A DNA stretch of 64,000 bases, taken from the NCBI GenBank assembly GCA_017592775.1, contig JAGFNJ010000030.1, positions 1-64,000 on the forward strand, read 5' to 3'. A program made the position numbers and the translations under genes. The notes beneath the pieces are model-generated. The model ran no database searches. It worked only from the letters and a program-made list of their open reading frames with translations, and was not told the DNA's origin. Shown here in pieces: positions 8,227 to 16,784 of this stretch. The DNA comes from Candidatus Accumulibacter conexus. Its GTDB lineage: Bacteria > Pseudomonadota > Gammaproteobacteria > Burkholderiales > Rhodocyclaceae. Each line of letters starts with the position of its first letter. Within the stretch, counting starts at the first letter, position 1.

Positions 8227-8680
8227 ACACGCGAGGCAGGATTCTAGCCATTCGCCGGTTGCCCGTCAAGACTGACTGAACCGGGCACTTCCGGGCCGGC
8301 ACAGGCTGATGCCCATCGACGACAGTTCCTCCAAGCCGCGGCAGCCCCTTCGCCAAGCGCTCGCTGCCGGCTCGCTGCCGGCTCGCTGCCGGCTCGCACA
8401 CTGGCTCGCTCAAGCTCGCGCGGCGCCGGCGGCCGCCCGGCATCGTGACGAAACTGGGCGGCTGACGGGCACACCTTCCTGCACTGCTGCGCGAGGCCGA
8501 TGCCGGCCAGCAGCCTCGCCAGTCGGGTGCGACGCCAACCGCCGGATGAGGACGTTGCGAGCCGGCGGCCCCTGCGCATGGCCGCACGGTGCCAGAGGAA
8601 CTGGCCGACTTCCCGCTCGTTGCCGCATGGCTGCGGTGCGATAATGAGCTAGGCTTCACCCGACCACTGCCTGGGAACAC
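8227..8680. other. Intergenic region with 11-bp tandem repeats
   Basis: About 450 bp between tRNA-Asn and the HD-GYP gene. The open frames on both strands lack recognisable protein features. It holds three exact tandem copies of CTCGCTGCCGG (8360-8392). It must contain the tRNA promoter (minus) and the promoter of the downstream regulator (plus), neither of which was identified. Confidence 0.4.
8360..8392. repeat. Three tandem copies of an 11-bp unit
   Basis: CTCGCTGCCGG occurs three times head to tail at 8360, 8371 and 8382, with a partial fourth copy after it. Non-coding by my reading. Confidence 0.8.
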
Positions 8681-9835
8681 ATGGCGAGCATACTCATCAT
8701 CGACGACCGGCCCGAGGATCTGGCCGCCCTGAATCGCGCGCTGTCTGCGCAGCACAGGCTGCGAGCCGCCGCTTCGCTGGACGAAGCGCTGCAGTTGACG
8801 GCTGACGAGCCTGGCCCTGATCTGATCCTGCTCGATGCGGCGATCGGCGCGATCGATTTCCGCCAGTTCCCTCGTCGCCTGCGGCCGGGCGCGACCGGCC
8901 GCGCCACTCCGGTCATCGTGATCAGCGCCTTTGAAGGCGGCGACGACGAGCAGACCTGGCTCGAGCAGGGAGCCGACGACTACCTGCCGCGGCCACTGCG
9001 ACCGGCGATCGTCGCCGCGCGGGTCCGCATTCAGCTCGAACTGCAAGCCGCCCGCGCGCGACTGCTGGACCAGAATCGCAGCCTGACGGCCGAGGTTGCC
9101 CGCCGCTTGGCGGACAACCTGATGATCCAGGATGTCAGCATTCGCGCCCTCGCGCGGCTGGCCGAGGTTCGCGATCCGGAGACCGGTGACCATCTGCGCC
9201 GCACGCAGCGCTACGTTCGTACGCTGGCCGAGGAATTGAGGACCCATCCGCGCTTTGCCGCCTTTCTGACGCTGGAGAACATCGAACTCCTTGGCAAATC
9301 GGCGCCGCTGCACGACATCGGCAAAGTCGGCATTCGCGATGAGATCCTTCTCAAGCCGGGCCGGCTGACCGCCGAGGAGCGCGAGATCATGAAGGCGCAC
9401 AGCCTGCTCGGCTTCCAGGCGATCCAGCAGGCCGAGCAGGACAGCGAGCAGCCGATCGACTTCCTGCGAATGGCCCGGGAGATCACCCGCTGGCACCACG
9501 AAAAGTGGGATGGCTCCGGCTATCCCGACGGTCTGGCTGGCGACGCGATTCCGATTGCCGCGCGCCTGATGGCCCTCGCCGACGTCTTCGACGCGCTGAT
9601 CGCCGAGCGCGTCTACAAGCGCGCCTTCCCAGTCGAGCAGGCCGGGCGGATCATCCGCGAAGGCCGCGGCAGCCACTTCGACCCCGACATCGTCGATGCC
9701 TTCGTCGCCCGCGAAGCGGACTTCATCGCCATCGCCAGGGATCACGCACGAGCCGGGCCGCTGGCCGCGGCCGAGCGTGCGGCCACTGCGGCAGCACCGC
9801 CAGCGACAGCGCAAGAGCCCGGCGGCTGTCCATAG
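8681..9835 (+). CDS. Response regulator with HD-GYP c-di-GMP phosphodiesterase domain
   Basis: 384 aa. Residues 1-120 are a receiver domain with the acidic pair near the N-terminus (IIDDRPED) and a phospho-acceptor Asp in ILLDAAIG. The usual Lys near its end is Arg (DDYLPRPL). After a helical linker, residues 165-350 form an HD-GYP domain with intact HDIGK and HHEKWDGSGYP, the metal and GYP motifs of active c-di-GMP hydrolases. RpfG-like architecture; would lower c-di-GMP on phosphorylation. No cognate kinase is adjacent. The Ala-rich tail is probably unstructured. Start chosen at the ATG giving a full receiver. Confidence 0.9.
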   Translation: MASILIIDDRPEDLAALNRALSAQHRLRAAASLDEALQLTADEPGPDLILLDAAIGAIDFRQFPRRLRPGATGRATPVIVISAFEGGDDEQTWLEQGADDYLPRPLRPAIVAARVRIQLELQAARARLLDQNRSLTAEVARRLADNLMIQDVSIRALARLAEVRDPETGDHLRRTQRYVRTLAEELRTHPRFAAFLTLENIELLGKSAPLHDIGKVGIRDEILLKPGRLTAEEREIMKAHSLLGFQAIQQAEQDSEQPIDFLRMAREITRWHHEKWDGSGYPDGLAGDAIPIAARLMALADVFDALIAERVYKRAFPVEQAGRIIREGRGSHFDPDIVDAFVAREADFIAIARDHARAGPLAAAERAATAAAPPATAQEPGGCP

Positions 9836-9975
9836 GCAGGCAAGCCTTTCGCTCCTGCGCACGGGTGGCGCTGCCGCGGCCAGTCGCGGCCACGCTGCCA
9901 CGTCACCGAAGGTCGGGTTTCGATTAGAATCCAGCCTTTTTTCGCAGCGCCGCCCGCAGTCAGGAGAAACTCGAG

Positions 9976-11055
9976 ATGACCTTGCAGAGCAAGCCCAATA
10001 CCGACGACGTCCGCATCAGGGAGATCAAGGAACTGGTCCCGCCGGCCCATGTCTTCCGCGAATTCCCGGTCGGCGTGCGCGCGGCGCTGACGACCTACAA
10101 CACCCGCCAGAGCATCCACCGCATCCTGCACGGCGCGGACACCCGCCTGCTGGTAGTCGTCGGCCCGTGTTCGATCCACGCGGTCGATTCGGCGATCGAC
10201 TACGCACGACGGCTGCAGGCGGAGGTTGCGCGCTTCCAGGACGACCTGCTGCTCGTCATGCGGGTGTATTTCGAGAAGCCGCGCACCACGGTCGGCTGGA
10301 AAGGGCTGATCAACGACCCGCGCCTGGACAACAGCTTCCGCATCAACGAGGGGCTGCGACTGGCGCGCGGCCTGCTGCTCGAAATCAACGACATGGGACT
10401 GCCCTGCGCCACCGAGTTCCTGGACACGATCACGCCGCAGTACACGGCCGACCTGATCGCCTGGGGAGCGATCGGCGCCCGCACGACCGAATCGCAGGTG
10501 CACCGGGAACTGGCGTCGGGCCTGTCGTGCCCGGTCGGCTTCAAGAACGGCACCGACGGCAACATTCGCATCGCCATCGACGCCATCCGCGCCGCACAGT
10601 CACCGCATCACTTCCTGTCGGTGACCAAGGCAGGCCATTCGGCCATCGTGTCGACCGGCGGCAACGAGGATTGCCACGTCATCCTGCGCGGTGGCCGCGA
10701 GCCGAACCACGACGCCGCACACGTGGACGCCGCCTGCCGGGAGATTGCCGCTGCCGGCCTGGCGGCCCGGCTGATGATCGATGCCTCGCACGCCAACAGC
10801 AACAAGCGCTTCAAGCAGCAGATCGAGGTTGCGCGGGACGTCGCCAGTCAGGTCGCGGCGGGTGACGAGCGCATCATCGGCATGATGCTCGAGTCCCACC
10901 TCGTCGAAGGGCGCCAGGATCTGGTTCCGGGACAGCCGCTCGAGTACGGCAAGAGCATCACCGATGCCTGCCTCGGCTGGGAAGATTCGCTGGCGGTACT
11001 CGAGATCCTGGCCAAGGCGGTACGCGACCGGCGCCTCGTGGAGGCCGCGCAGTAG
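9976..11055 (+). CDS. aroG: 3-deoxy-7-phosphoheptulonate synthase (DAHP synthase, class I)
   Basis: Condenses phosphoenolpyruvate and erythrose 4-phosphate, the first step of the shikimate pathway. 359 aa, the usual length for the AroF/G/H family. Family hallmarks seen: VVVGPCSIH near residue 60, the GWKGLINDPRLD segment, GARTTESQVHRE, the KNGTDG stretch, and DASHANSNK near 265. A strong Shine-Dalgarno (AGGAGAAA) precedes the ATG. Which aromatic amino acid regulates it cannot be decided from these motifs alone. Stands alone, with ribosomal protein genes convergent downstream. Confidence 0.96.
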   Translation: MTLQSKPNTDDVRIREIKELVPPAHVFREFPVGVRAALTTYNTRQSIHRILHGADTRLLVVVGPCSIHAVDSAIDYARRLQAEVARFQDDLLLVMRVYFEKPRTTVGWKGLINDPRLDNSFRINEGLRLARGLLLEINDMGLPCATEFLDTITPQYTADLIAWGAIGARTTESQVHRELASGLSCPVGFKNGTDGNIRIAIDAIRAAQSPHHFLSVTKAGHSAIVSTGGNEDCHVILRGGREPNHDAAHVDAACREIAAAGLAARLMIDASHANSNKRFKQQIEVARDVASQVAAGDERIIGMMLESHLVEGRQDLVPGQPLEYGKSITDACLGWEDSLAVLEILAKAVRDRRLVEAAQ

Positions 11056-11139
11056 GCTGCGGCGACGCGCCGCACCGGCGCGACCCAGGTCAGGCGACGC
11101 CAGCGAAGGGCGGCCGAAGTGCAGGAAGAGGATGAAATG

Positions 11140-11166
11140 CCGCGCCGGGCGGCTGGTCCGGCGCGG
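11140..11166. terminator. Perfect 9-bp inverted repeat between convergent aroG and rpmG
   Basis: CCGCGCCGG and CCGGCGCGG flank a 9-nt loop in the space between two convergent genes. There is no T-run, so a bidirectional terminator role is inferred from position and stem only. Confidence 0.4.
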
Positions 11167-11191
11167 CGCGCCGAACCGCTGCGCGCCGCCG

Positions 11192-11347
11192 CTAGCGGAG
11201 CTTCATTTCCTTGTACATCACGTGCTTGCGAGCCTTGGGATCGTATTTCTTGATCTCCATCTTGCCGGGCATCGTCTTCTTGTTCTTGGTCGTGGTGTAG
11301 AAGTGACCGGTACCGGCGGTGGACTCGAGTTTGATCTTGTCACGCAT
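11192..11347 (-). CDS. rpmG: 50S ribosomal protein L33
   Basis: A 51-aa basic protein starting MRDKIKLES and ending MYKEMKLR, matching bacterial L33 in length and pattern ([19 protein letters not shown]). It has no Cys pairs, so it is the zinc-free form. It lies 14 bp downstream of rpmB in the conserved rpmB-rpmG operon; a purine-rich stretch precedes the ATG. The protein is part of the large subunit near the E site. Confidence 0.95.
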   Translation of the reverse strand: MRDKIKLESTAGTGHFYTTTKNKKTMPGKMEIKKYDPKARKHVMYKEMKLR

Positions 11348-11361
11348 GCCTGCTCTCCTTG

Positions 11362-11595
11362 TCAGATTTCGCCACGGGCACGCAATTCGGCGAGCACGAC
11401 GTCGATACCGTTCTTGTCAATGGTTCGCAAACCGGCATTCGATACGCGCAGGCGCACCCAGCGGTTCTCGCTCTCGATCCAGAAGCGGCGATACTGCAGA
11501 TTCGGCAGGAAGCGGCGCTTCGTTCTATTGTTGGCGTGGGAAACGTTGTTCCCCGCCATCGGGCCTTTGCCCGTCACTTGGCAAACACGCGCCAT
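11362..11595 (-). CDS. rpmB: 50S ribosomal protein L28
   Basis: A 77-aa protein beginning [12 protein letters not shown], with the typical [20 protein letters not shown] and [13 protein letters not shown] segments of L28. It is the first gene of the rpmB-rpmG pair. Length is as expected and the start is unambiguous. Confidence 0.97.
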   Translation of the reverse strand: MARVCQVTGKGPMAGNNVSHANNRTKRRFLPNLQYRRFWIESENRWVRLRVSNAGLRTIDKNGIDVVLAELRARGEI

Positions 11596-11682
11596 GATCG
11601 TTGCTCCAATTGTTTCAGGAAGAAAGCCCGCGATTCTAGCCGATGCAGGCAGTTGTTTTCAAGCCATTTCCACCGCGCCCTG

Positions 11683-12360
11683 CTAGAGGAGCCCGCGTTC
11701 GGCAAAAGACAGCGGCGCGGCCTGCGCCGCGACGATGAAATGATCGAGCACCCGCACCTCGACGAGCGCCAGCACCTGCTTCAACTCGCTGGTCAACAAC
11801 TCGTCGGCGCGCGACGGCTCGGCGACGCCGGACGGGTGGTTGTGCGCCAGCACCACGGCTGCCGCATTGTGCCACAACGCCCGCTTGACGACCTCGCGCG
11901 GATAGACACTGGTCTGCGTCAGCGTGCCACGGAACAGTTCTTCAGCGGCGATCAGCCGATTCTGTGCGTCCAGCCAGAGGGCCACGAACACCTCGTGCTC
12001 GAGGCCGGAAAAATGCAGCCGCAGATAGTCACGCACGGCACCGGGCGAGGCAAAGGTGCTGCGCTGCTTCATCTCCTCGGCCAGCGCCCGCCGCGCCATC
12101 TCGAGGACTGCCTGCAACTGGGCATACTTCGCCGGCCCCATCCCGGGCACCTCGGAGAACTCGTTGCGACCGGCGGCGAAGAGGTCGTTCAGGCTGCCGA
12201 AACGACCGATCAGGTCGCGCGCCAGGTCGACGGCGCTCCTTCCCCGGCTGCCAACACGCAGGAAGATCGCCAGCAACTCCGCATCGGAGAGCGACGCGGC
12301 GCCACGGGCGAGCAGGCGCTCGCGTGGTCGCTCGTCCTCCGGCCAATCGGTGATCGCCAT
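11683..12360 (-). CDS. radC: RadC family (JAB/MPN+ domain) protein
   Basis: 225 aa. The N-terminal helix-hairpin-helix-like region contains [14 protein letters not shown] (about 75-90). The C-terminal JAB metalloprotease-like fold has the HNHPSG motif (AHNHPSG) followed by SRADELLT and a conserved LDHFIV. The name refers to a supposed role in repair, but the biochemical function of RadC is unsettled. The frame is open further upstream, but the ATG at 12360 gives the standard N-terminus ([17 protein letters not shown]). Divergent from coaBC, with a 170-bp intergenic region. Confidence 0.93.
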   Translation of the reverse strand: MAITDWPEDERPRERLLARGAASLSDAELLAIFLRVGSRGRSAVDLARDLIGRFGSLNDLFAAGRNEFSEVPGMGPAKYAQLQAVLEMARRALAEEMKQRSTFASPGAVRDYLRLHFSGLEHEVFVALWLDAQNRLIAAEELFRGTLTQTSVYPREVVKRALWHNAAAVVLAHNHPSGVAEPSRADELLTSELKQVLALVEVRVLDHFIVAAQAAPLSFAERGLL

Positions 12361-12529
12361 CTCCGCCCCCCCTCCCGTGCCGCCTCGGTGGCTGCCATTG
12401 TAGCGGTGTCGCCCATGCTGGTGAAGGTGTCGTGGCCGCCGCTGGACGGCGGCGGCGGCCGCCCGCGCCCCCGGCATCTCAAGTAGAATGTGCCGCCTGG
12501 GACTGTGAACGGGTAGACGGGCTTTGCGC

Positions 12530-13726
12530 ATGGAACTGGCTGGAAAACGCATCCTTCTCGGCATCACGGGCGGCATCGCCGCCTACAAGGGGGCCGAACT
12601 CCTCCGCCTGCTGACCCGCGAAGGCGCATCGGTGCAGGTGGTGATGAGCGCAGCCGCCACACGCTTCGTCACGCCGGTCACCTTTCAGGCACTTTCCGGG
12701 CAGCCGGTATTCAGCGACCAGTGGGATCCACGGGTGGCGAACAACATGGCGCACATCGACCTGTCCCGTGCCGCCGATGTCGTGCTCGTCGCCCCGGCCT
12801 CGGCCGACTTCATCGCCAAGGTGGCGAACGGACTCGCCGACGACCTGCTGACGACCCTGGTGCTCGCCCGCGATTGCCCGCTGCTGCTGGCACCGGCGAT
12901 GAACCGGCAGATGTGGGAGAACCCGGCGACCATGCGCAACGTGGCGACGCTGCGCGCCGACGGCGTCGCCATCCTGGGCCCGGGCTGCGGCGACCAGGCG
13001 TGCGGCGAGAGCGGCCTCGGGCGGATGCTCGAAGCGGAGGAAATCCTTGACGAACTGGTTGCCCACTTCCAGCCCCGGCTGCTGCCGGATGTCGGCGTCC
13101 TCCTGACCGCCGGTCCGACCTTCGAGGCGATCGATCCGGTACGCGGCATCACCAACCTGTCGAGCGGCCGGATGGGCTACGCCCTGGCGCGCGCGGCGCG
13201 CGAGGCGGGCGCGCGGGTGACCCTGGTTTCGGGCCCGGTCAGCCTGCCCTGCCCGACCGGCGTCAGCCGCATCGACGTGACCAGCGCCCGCGACATGCAC
13301 GCCGAGGTCATGGCGCGGGTGGCCGCGCACGCGGTCTTCATCGCCGTTGCCGCGGTGGCGGACTACCGCCCGGCGCGGACGATCGCGCAGAAGATCAAGA
13401 AGGGCGCGCAGGCGGCGCCGCCGGCGATCGAACTGGTGCTGAATCCGGACATCCTCGCCGAAGTCGCAGCCCTGCCCAAACCACCGCTGTGCGTCGGCTT
13501 CGCCGCCGAGAGCGAGAATCTCGCCGCCTACGCCGAGCACAAGCGCCGCAGCAAGGGCATCCCGCTGATCGTCGGCAACCTGATCCAGGATGGCTTCGGC
13601 GGCGACGACAACCGCTTGATCCTTTTCGACGATACCGGCGAGCACCCGCTGGCACCGGCCGCCAAGATCGTGCTCGCCCGGCAACTGGTGGCGCACATCG
13701 CCGGCCTGCTCGAGAAACGCCGATGA
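12530..13726 (+). CDS. coaBC: Bifunctional phosphopantothenoylcysteine decarboxylase / phosphopantothenate-cysteine ligase
   Basis: Two consecutive steps of coenzyme A synthesis: ligation of cysteine to 4'-phosphopantothenate (C-terminal CoaB) and FMN-dependent decarboxylation (N-terminal CoaC). 398 aa. CoaC features: [10 protein letters not shown] near the start, a conserved His in [10 protein letters not shown], and [13 protein letters not shown]. CoaB features: [26 protein letters not shown] and the KIKKG segment, the latter in a typical position. An in-frame TTG lies 2 codons upstream; the ATG was preferred. The stop overlaps the dut start (ATGA), so the two are coupled, the usual coaBC-dut order. 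Confidence 0.96.
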   Translation: MELAGKRILLGITGGIAAYKGAELLRLLTREGASVQVVMSAAATRFVTPVTFQALSGQPVFSDQWDPRVANNMAHIDLSRAADVVLVAPASADFIAKVANGLADDLLTTLVLARDCPLLLAPAMNRQMWENPATMRNVATLRADGVAILGPGCGDQACGESGLGRMLEAEEILDELVAHFQPRLLPDVGVLLTAGPTFEAIDPVRGITNLSSGRMGYALARAAREAGARVTLVSGPVSLPCPTGVSRIDVTSARDMHAEVMARVAAHAVFIAVAAVADYRPARTIAQKIKKGAQAAPPAIELVLNPDILAEVAALPKPPLCVGFAAESENLAAYAEHKRRSKGIPLIVGNLIQDGFGGDDNRLILFDDTGEHPLAPAAKIVLARQLVAHIAGLLEKRR

Positions 13727-14184
13727 GCGGCCGCGGCCTGCAGGTGGACATCAAGCTGCTCGACGCGCGCCTGCGCGCGCAGCCACCGCACTACGCGACT
13801 CCTGGATCGGCCGGCCTCGACCTGCGAGCGTGCATTGACCAGCCGCTCATCATCGCACCCGGAGCGACGCACCTGATTCCGACCGGCATCGCGATTCACC
13901 TGGGTGACCCCGGTCTGGCGGCGATGATCCTGCCGCGCTCCGGCCTCGGCCACAGGCATGGCATCGTTCTGGGCAATCTGGTCGGCCTGATCGACTCGGA
14001 CTATCAGGGCGAGATCATGGTGTCCACCTGGAACCGTGGCCAGGAACCCTTCACCCTGCGGCCGCTCGACCGGCTGGCGCAACTGGTGGTGGTACCGGTA
14101 CTGCAGATGTCGTTCAACGTCGTCGACGACTTTGCCGCCAGCGCCCGTGGCGATGGCGGTTTCGGCAGCACCGGGCACGGCTGA
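13723..14184 (+). CDS. dut: Deoxyuridine 5'-triphosphate nucleotidohydrolase
   Basis: Hydrolyses dUTP to dUMP and pyrophosphate, keeping uracil out of DNA and supplying dTMP synthesis. 153 aa, normal trimeric dUTPase length. The five motifs are visible: [43 protein letters not shown], and the C-terminal GDGGFGSTG that closes the active site. Start set by the 4-nt overlap with coaBC. Confidence 0.97.
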   Translation: MSGRGLQVDIKLLDARLRAQPPHYATPGSAGLDLRACIDQPLIIAPGATHLIPTGIAIHLGDPGLAAMILPRSGLGHRHGIVLGNLVGLIDSDYQGEIMVSTWNRGQEPFTLRPLDRLAQLVVVPVLQMSFNVVDDFAASARGDGGFGSTGHG

Positions 14185-14218
14185 CACCGGCCCTGGCGGC
14201 CCGCCGCCCGGGGGCTGG

Positions 14219-14716
14219 TCAGTCGCCTCGCCGCCGCAAGATCATCACGGCTGCGGCCAGGAAGCCGATGAAGCACAGCGCCGACCAGTTGGCCATCGAC
14301 AGGCCAAGCAGGATCCAGTCCTTGCTCGAGCAGAAGCCGGTGGCGAGGAACATCTGCGGCCACAGGGCGCCGAACCAGTCGACGATCCGCTCGATCAACG
14401 TCGGCTCGCCGAAGCCGCACTCCATGCCCGGCTGCGGCAGGTACTGCAGCCAGCTCTGGTAGGCCGCGGTCGCCACACCGCCAGCAGCGACGACGGCCAG
14501 CAGGATGCTCGACACGCGTGCGGCAGCGGGCAGCAGTGCGCCGGTCAGCGCCAGCACGGCGATCAGCAGGAACAGCAGGCGCTGGAAAATGCACAGCGGG
14601 CAGGGTTGCAGGCGCATGATTTCGCCGATCGCCCAGCCTCCCAGCGTCAGGCCGATCGCCGCCAGGGCCAGCAGGAAAAGGTTGGTGCGCAGCGACCGCC
14701 GGGCGATCGGCGTCAC
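14219..14716 (-). CDS. dsbB: Disulfide bond formation protein B
   Basis: Inner-membrane quinone oxidoreductase that reoxidises DsbA. 165 aa with four predicted membrane helices. The first periplasmic loop has CPLC (about residues 39-42). The second loop has a Cys pair, C at GMECGFG and at TGFCSSKD, as DsbB requires. It starts 3 bp after the stop of the desaturase gene, so the two are probably co-transcribed; no functional link is evident. Confidence 0.94.
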   Translation of the reverse strand: MTPIARRSLRTNLFLLALAAIGLTLGGWAIGEIMRLQPCPLCIFQRLLFLLIAVLALTGALLPAAARVSSILLAVVAAGGVATAAYQSWLQYLPQPGMECGFGEPTLIERIVDWFGALWPQMFLATGFCSSKDWILLGLSMANWSALCFIGFLAAAVMILRRRGD

Positions 14717-14719
14717 CGC

Positions 14720-15907
14720 TCAGGCCAGGGCATAGCTGCGCAGGCGCAGCGACAGCTCCCGCAACTGCCGCACACCCGAGTTCTCGGCGCGTTCGCACCA
14801 GTCCTGCAGCGCCTTGAGCAGGTGTTCGCCGGAGACGTTCGAACGTTCCCAGAGCGCCATCAGTTCATCGCGCATGGCGTAAGCCGTCTGCAGCGCACGG
14901 CTTTCACCGAGCAGCAGTTCGAGCCGGCCGCGAGCATCCTGCGGGATCGTCCGCGAATCGGCGGCCAGCCAGCGCTTCAGCCCGCGGAAACGCTTGCCAT
15001 CCTGCAATCCGGCGAGTTCCTCGCGATACACCTGTTTCAGCGAGCGGGCATACTGGGACAGGAGGTCGTAGCGGTTGGCGATCACCGCCTGCAGGGTATC
15101 GGAGTCCACCACCGGCCGCAGCCCGCCGAGGCGCGGTCTGGGCGCCACCCGCTTGACCTGCGCCAGGCGAAGCGCGGCCAGGATGCGGATGTACAGCCAG
15201 CCGATGTCGAACTCGTACCACCTGATCGACAGTCTGGCCGAGGTGGGAAAGGTATGGTGATTGTTGTGCAGTTCCTCGCCGCCAATCAGGATTCCCCACG
15301 GGCTGATGTTGGTGCTCGCGTCGGCCGGGCTGAAGTTGCGGTAGCCCCAGAAGTGCCCGAGGCCGTTGATCACGCCAGCCGCCCAGAAGGGAATCCAGGC
15401 GACCTGCACCAGCCAGATCAGCGGTCCGGCGACGACGCCGAAGATCGCCACGTCGCATGCCAGCATGATGAGGACGCCGAGCTTGTGCCACGGCGAGTAC
15501 AGATGCCTCTCGAGCCAGTCGTTCGGCGTGCCGTGACCATAGCGCTGCAGGGTATCGAGGTTCCGCGCCTCCCGGACGTAGAGGAAGACCCCCGTCCACA
15601 GCACGCGATTGATGCCATGGACCTGCGGACTGTGCGGATCCTCTGCCGTCTCGCAGCGGGCGTGATGCTTGCGGTGGATCGCCGCCCACTCCTTGGTCAC
15701 CATGCCGGTGGTCAGCCACAACCAGAGACGGAAGAAGTGCGCCACCAGCGGGTGCAGTTCGAGCGCACGATGCGCCTGCTGCCGATGCAGGAAGATGGTC
15801 ACCGCAGCAATCGTCACGTGCGTCAGACCGAGGGTGACCAGGACGTAGCCCCACCAGGGCCAATCGACAATTCCAGCGTACATGCAGAGCCACCCCGATA
15901 AATACAC
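14720..15907 (-). CDS. Membrane fatty acid desaturase (acyl-CoA/acyl-lipid delta-9 type)
   Basis: Di-iron membrane desaturase. The three histidine boxes are present: HRQQAHR (about residue 41), HRKHHA (about 79) and HNNHH (about 215). Hydrophobic pairs of helices lie between them, which is the usual topology. The C-terminal 140 residues are a soluble helical extension. 395 aa from the first ATG; a second ATG at 15883 (MYAGIVDW) is a possible alternative start. Expected role: introducing double bonds into membrane fatty acids. Divergent from the rstAB-like pair. Confidence 0.92.
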   Translation of the reverse strand: MYLSGWLCMYAGIVDWPWWGYVLVTLGLTHVTIAAVTIFLHRQQAHRALELHPLVAHFFRLWLWLTTGMVTKEWAAIHRKHHARCETAEDPHSPQVHGINRVLWTGVFLYVREARNLDTLQRYGHGTPNDWLERHLYSPWHKLGVLIMLACDVAIFGVVAGPLIWLVQVAWIPFWAAGVINGLGHFWGYRNFSPADASTNISPWGILIGGEELHNNHHTFPTSARLSIRWYEFDIGWLYIRILAALRLAQVKRVAPRPRLGGLRPVVDSDTLQAVIANRYDLLSQYARSLKQVYREELAGLQDGKRFRGLKRWLAADSRTIPQDARGRLELLLGESRALQTAYAMRDELMALWERSNVSGEHLLKALQDWCERAENSGVRQLRELSLRLRSYALA

Positions 15908-16061
15908 GAGCCGGCGATTCTAAGGCAATCGACCGCCACCGCCAAACGCCGGCGACGTTGCGCTGCCACCGGTGGCTGCCGCGGCGCCCGCCAGCCGCCT
16001 CGGCGCCTTCGTGCAAGCGGCAAACGTTCCGCGCGCGGGCACAAGCCGTTATCATTGGACC

Positions 16062-16784
16062 ATGAAAACACGAATCCTGCTCGTCGAGGATGATGCGCGC
16101 CTCGCCGACCTGACCGCGGAATACCTGCGCAAGAACGACTTCGAGGTGCTGATCGAGCCGCACGGCCTGCGGGCGGAGACGCGCATCCTCGATGAACGCC
16201 CCGATCTGGTGATTCTTGACGTCATGCTGCCGGGCAAGGACGGTTTCGAGGTCTGCCGGGCGGTGCGTGCACAGTACGCCGGCGTGATCCTGATGCTCAC
16301 CGCCCGCGACGAGGACTTCGACCAGATCCTCGGCCTCGAGCTGGGCGCCGACGACTACATCGCCAAGCCGGTCCAGCCACGCCTGCTGCTGGCGCGCATC
16401 AAGGCGCTGCTGCGGCGCGCGCCGGCAACGCCCGGCAGCGGTGGTGGCGATGGCAGCGACGCCGGCGCACCGGTCGAGCTGACTTTCGGTCACTTTCGCA
16501 TCAGCCAGGCGACACGCAGTACCTCTCTCGGCGACGACCGGATCGACCTGACGACCGCCGAGTTCGATCTGCTCTGGCTGCTCGCACGCCACGCCGGCAA
16601 CATCCTGTCGCGTGACGACCTGCTGCAGGAGCTGCGCGGCATCGGTTTCGACGGTCTGGACCGCTCGATCGACGCCCGCATCTCGCGCCTGCGGCGAAAA
16701 CTCGGCGACGACCCGGAGAACCCGACGCGCATCAAGACGGTGCGCGGCAAGGGCTACCTCTTCAGCAAGCATGACTGGCAATAG
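16062..16784 (+). CDS. rstA: OmpR-family response regulator, RstA-like
   Basis: 240 aa. The receiver has the acidic pair in LLVEDDARL, phospho-acceptor Asp in LVILDVMLPGKDG, and Lys in DDYIAKPV. A Gly/Asp-rich linker (about 125-145) is followed by a winged-helix DNA-binding domain (LTTAEFDLLWLLARHAG ... IDARISRLRRKLGDD ... VRGKGYLF). Closely resembles RstA of enterobacteria. The ATG at 16062 gives a correct N-terminus. The stop lies inside the next gene, the sensor kinase (14-nt overlap), so the pair is co-translated. Confidence 0.92.
   Translation: MKTRILLVEDDARLADLTAEYLRKNDFEVLIEPHGLRAETRILDERPDLVILDVMLPGKDGFEVCRAVRAQYAGVILMLTARDEDFDQILGLELGADDYIAKPVQPRLLLARIKALLRRAPATPGSGGGDGSDAGAPVELTFGHFRISQATRSTSLGDDRIDLTTAEFDLLWLLARHAGNILSRDDLLQELRGIGFDGLDRSIDARISRLRRKLGDDPENPTRIKTVRGKGYLFSKHDWQ

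Noticed and set aside
8189-9901. 570-aa open frame on the minus strand
   Set aside because: It is antisense to the HD-GYP regulator and tRNA-Asn; composition is Arg/Gly noise typical of shadow frames in GC-rich DNA.
14036-15901. 621-aa plus-strand frame across dsbB and the desaturase gene
   Set aside because: Antisense shadow; both minus-strand genes have full sets of family motifs.
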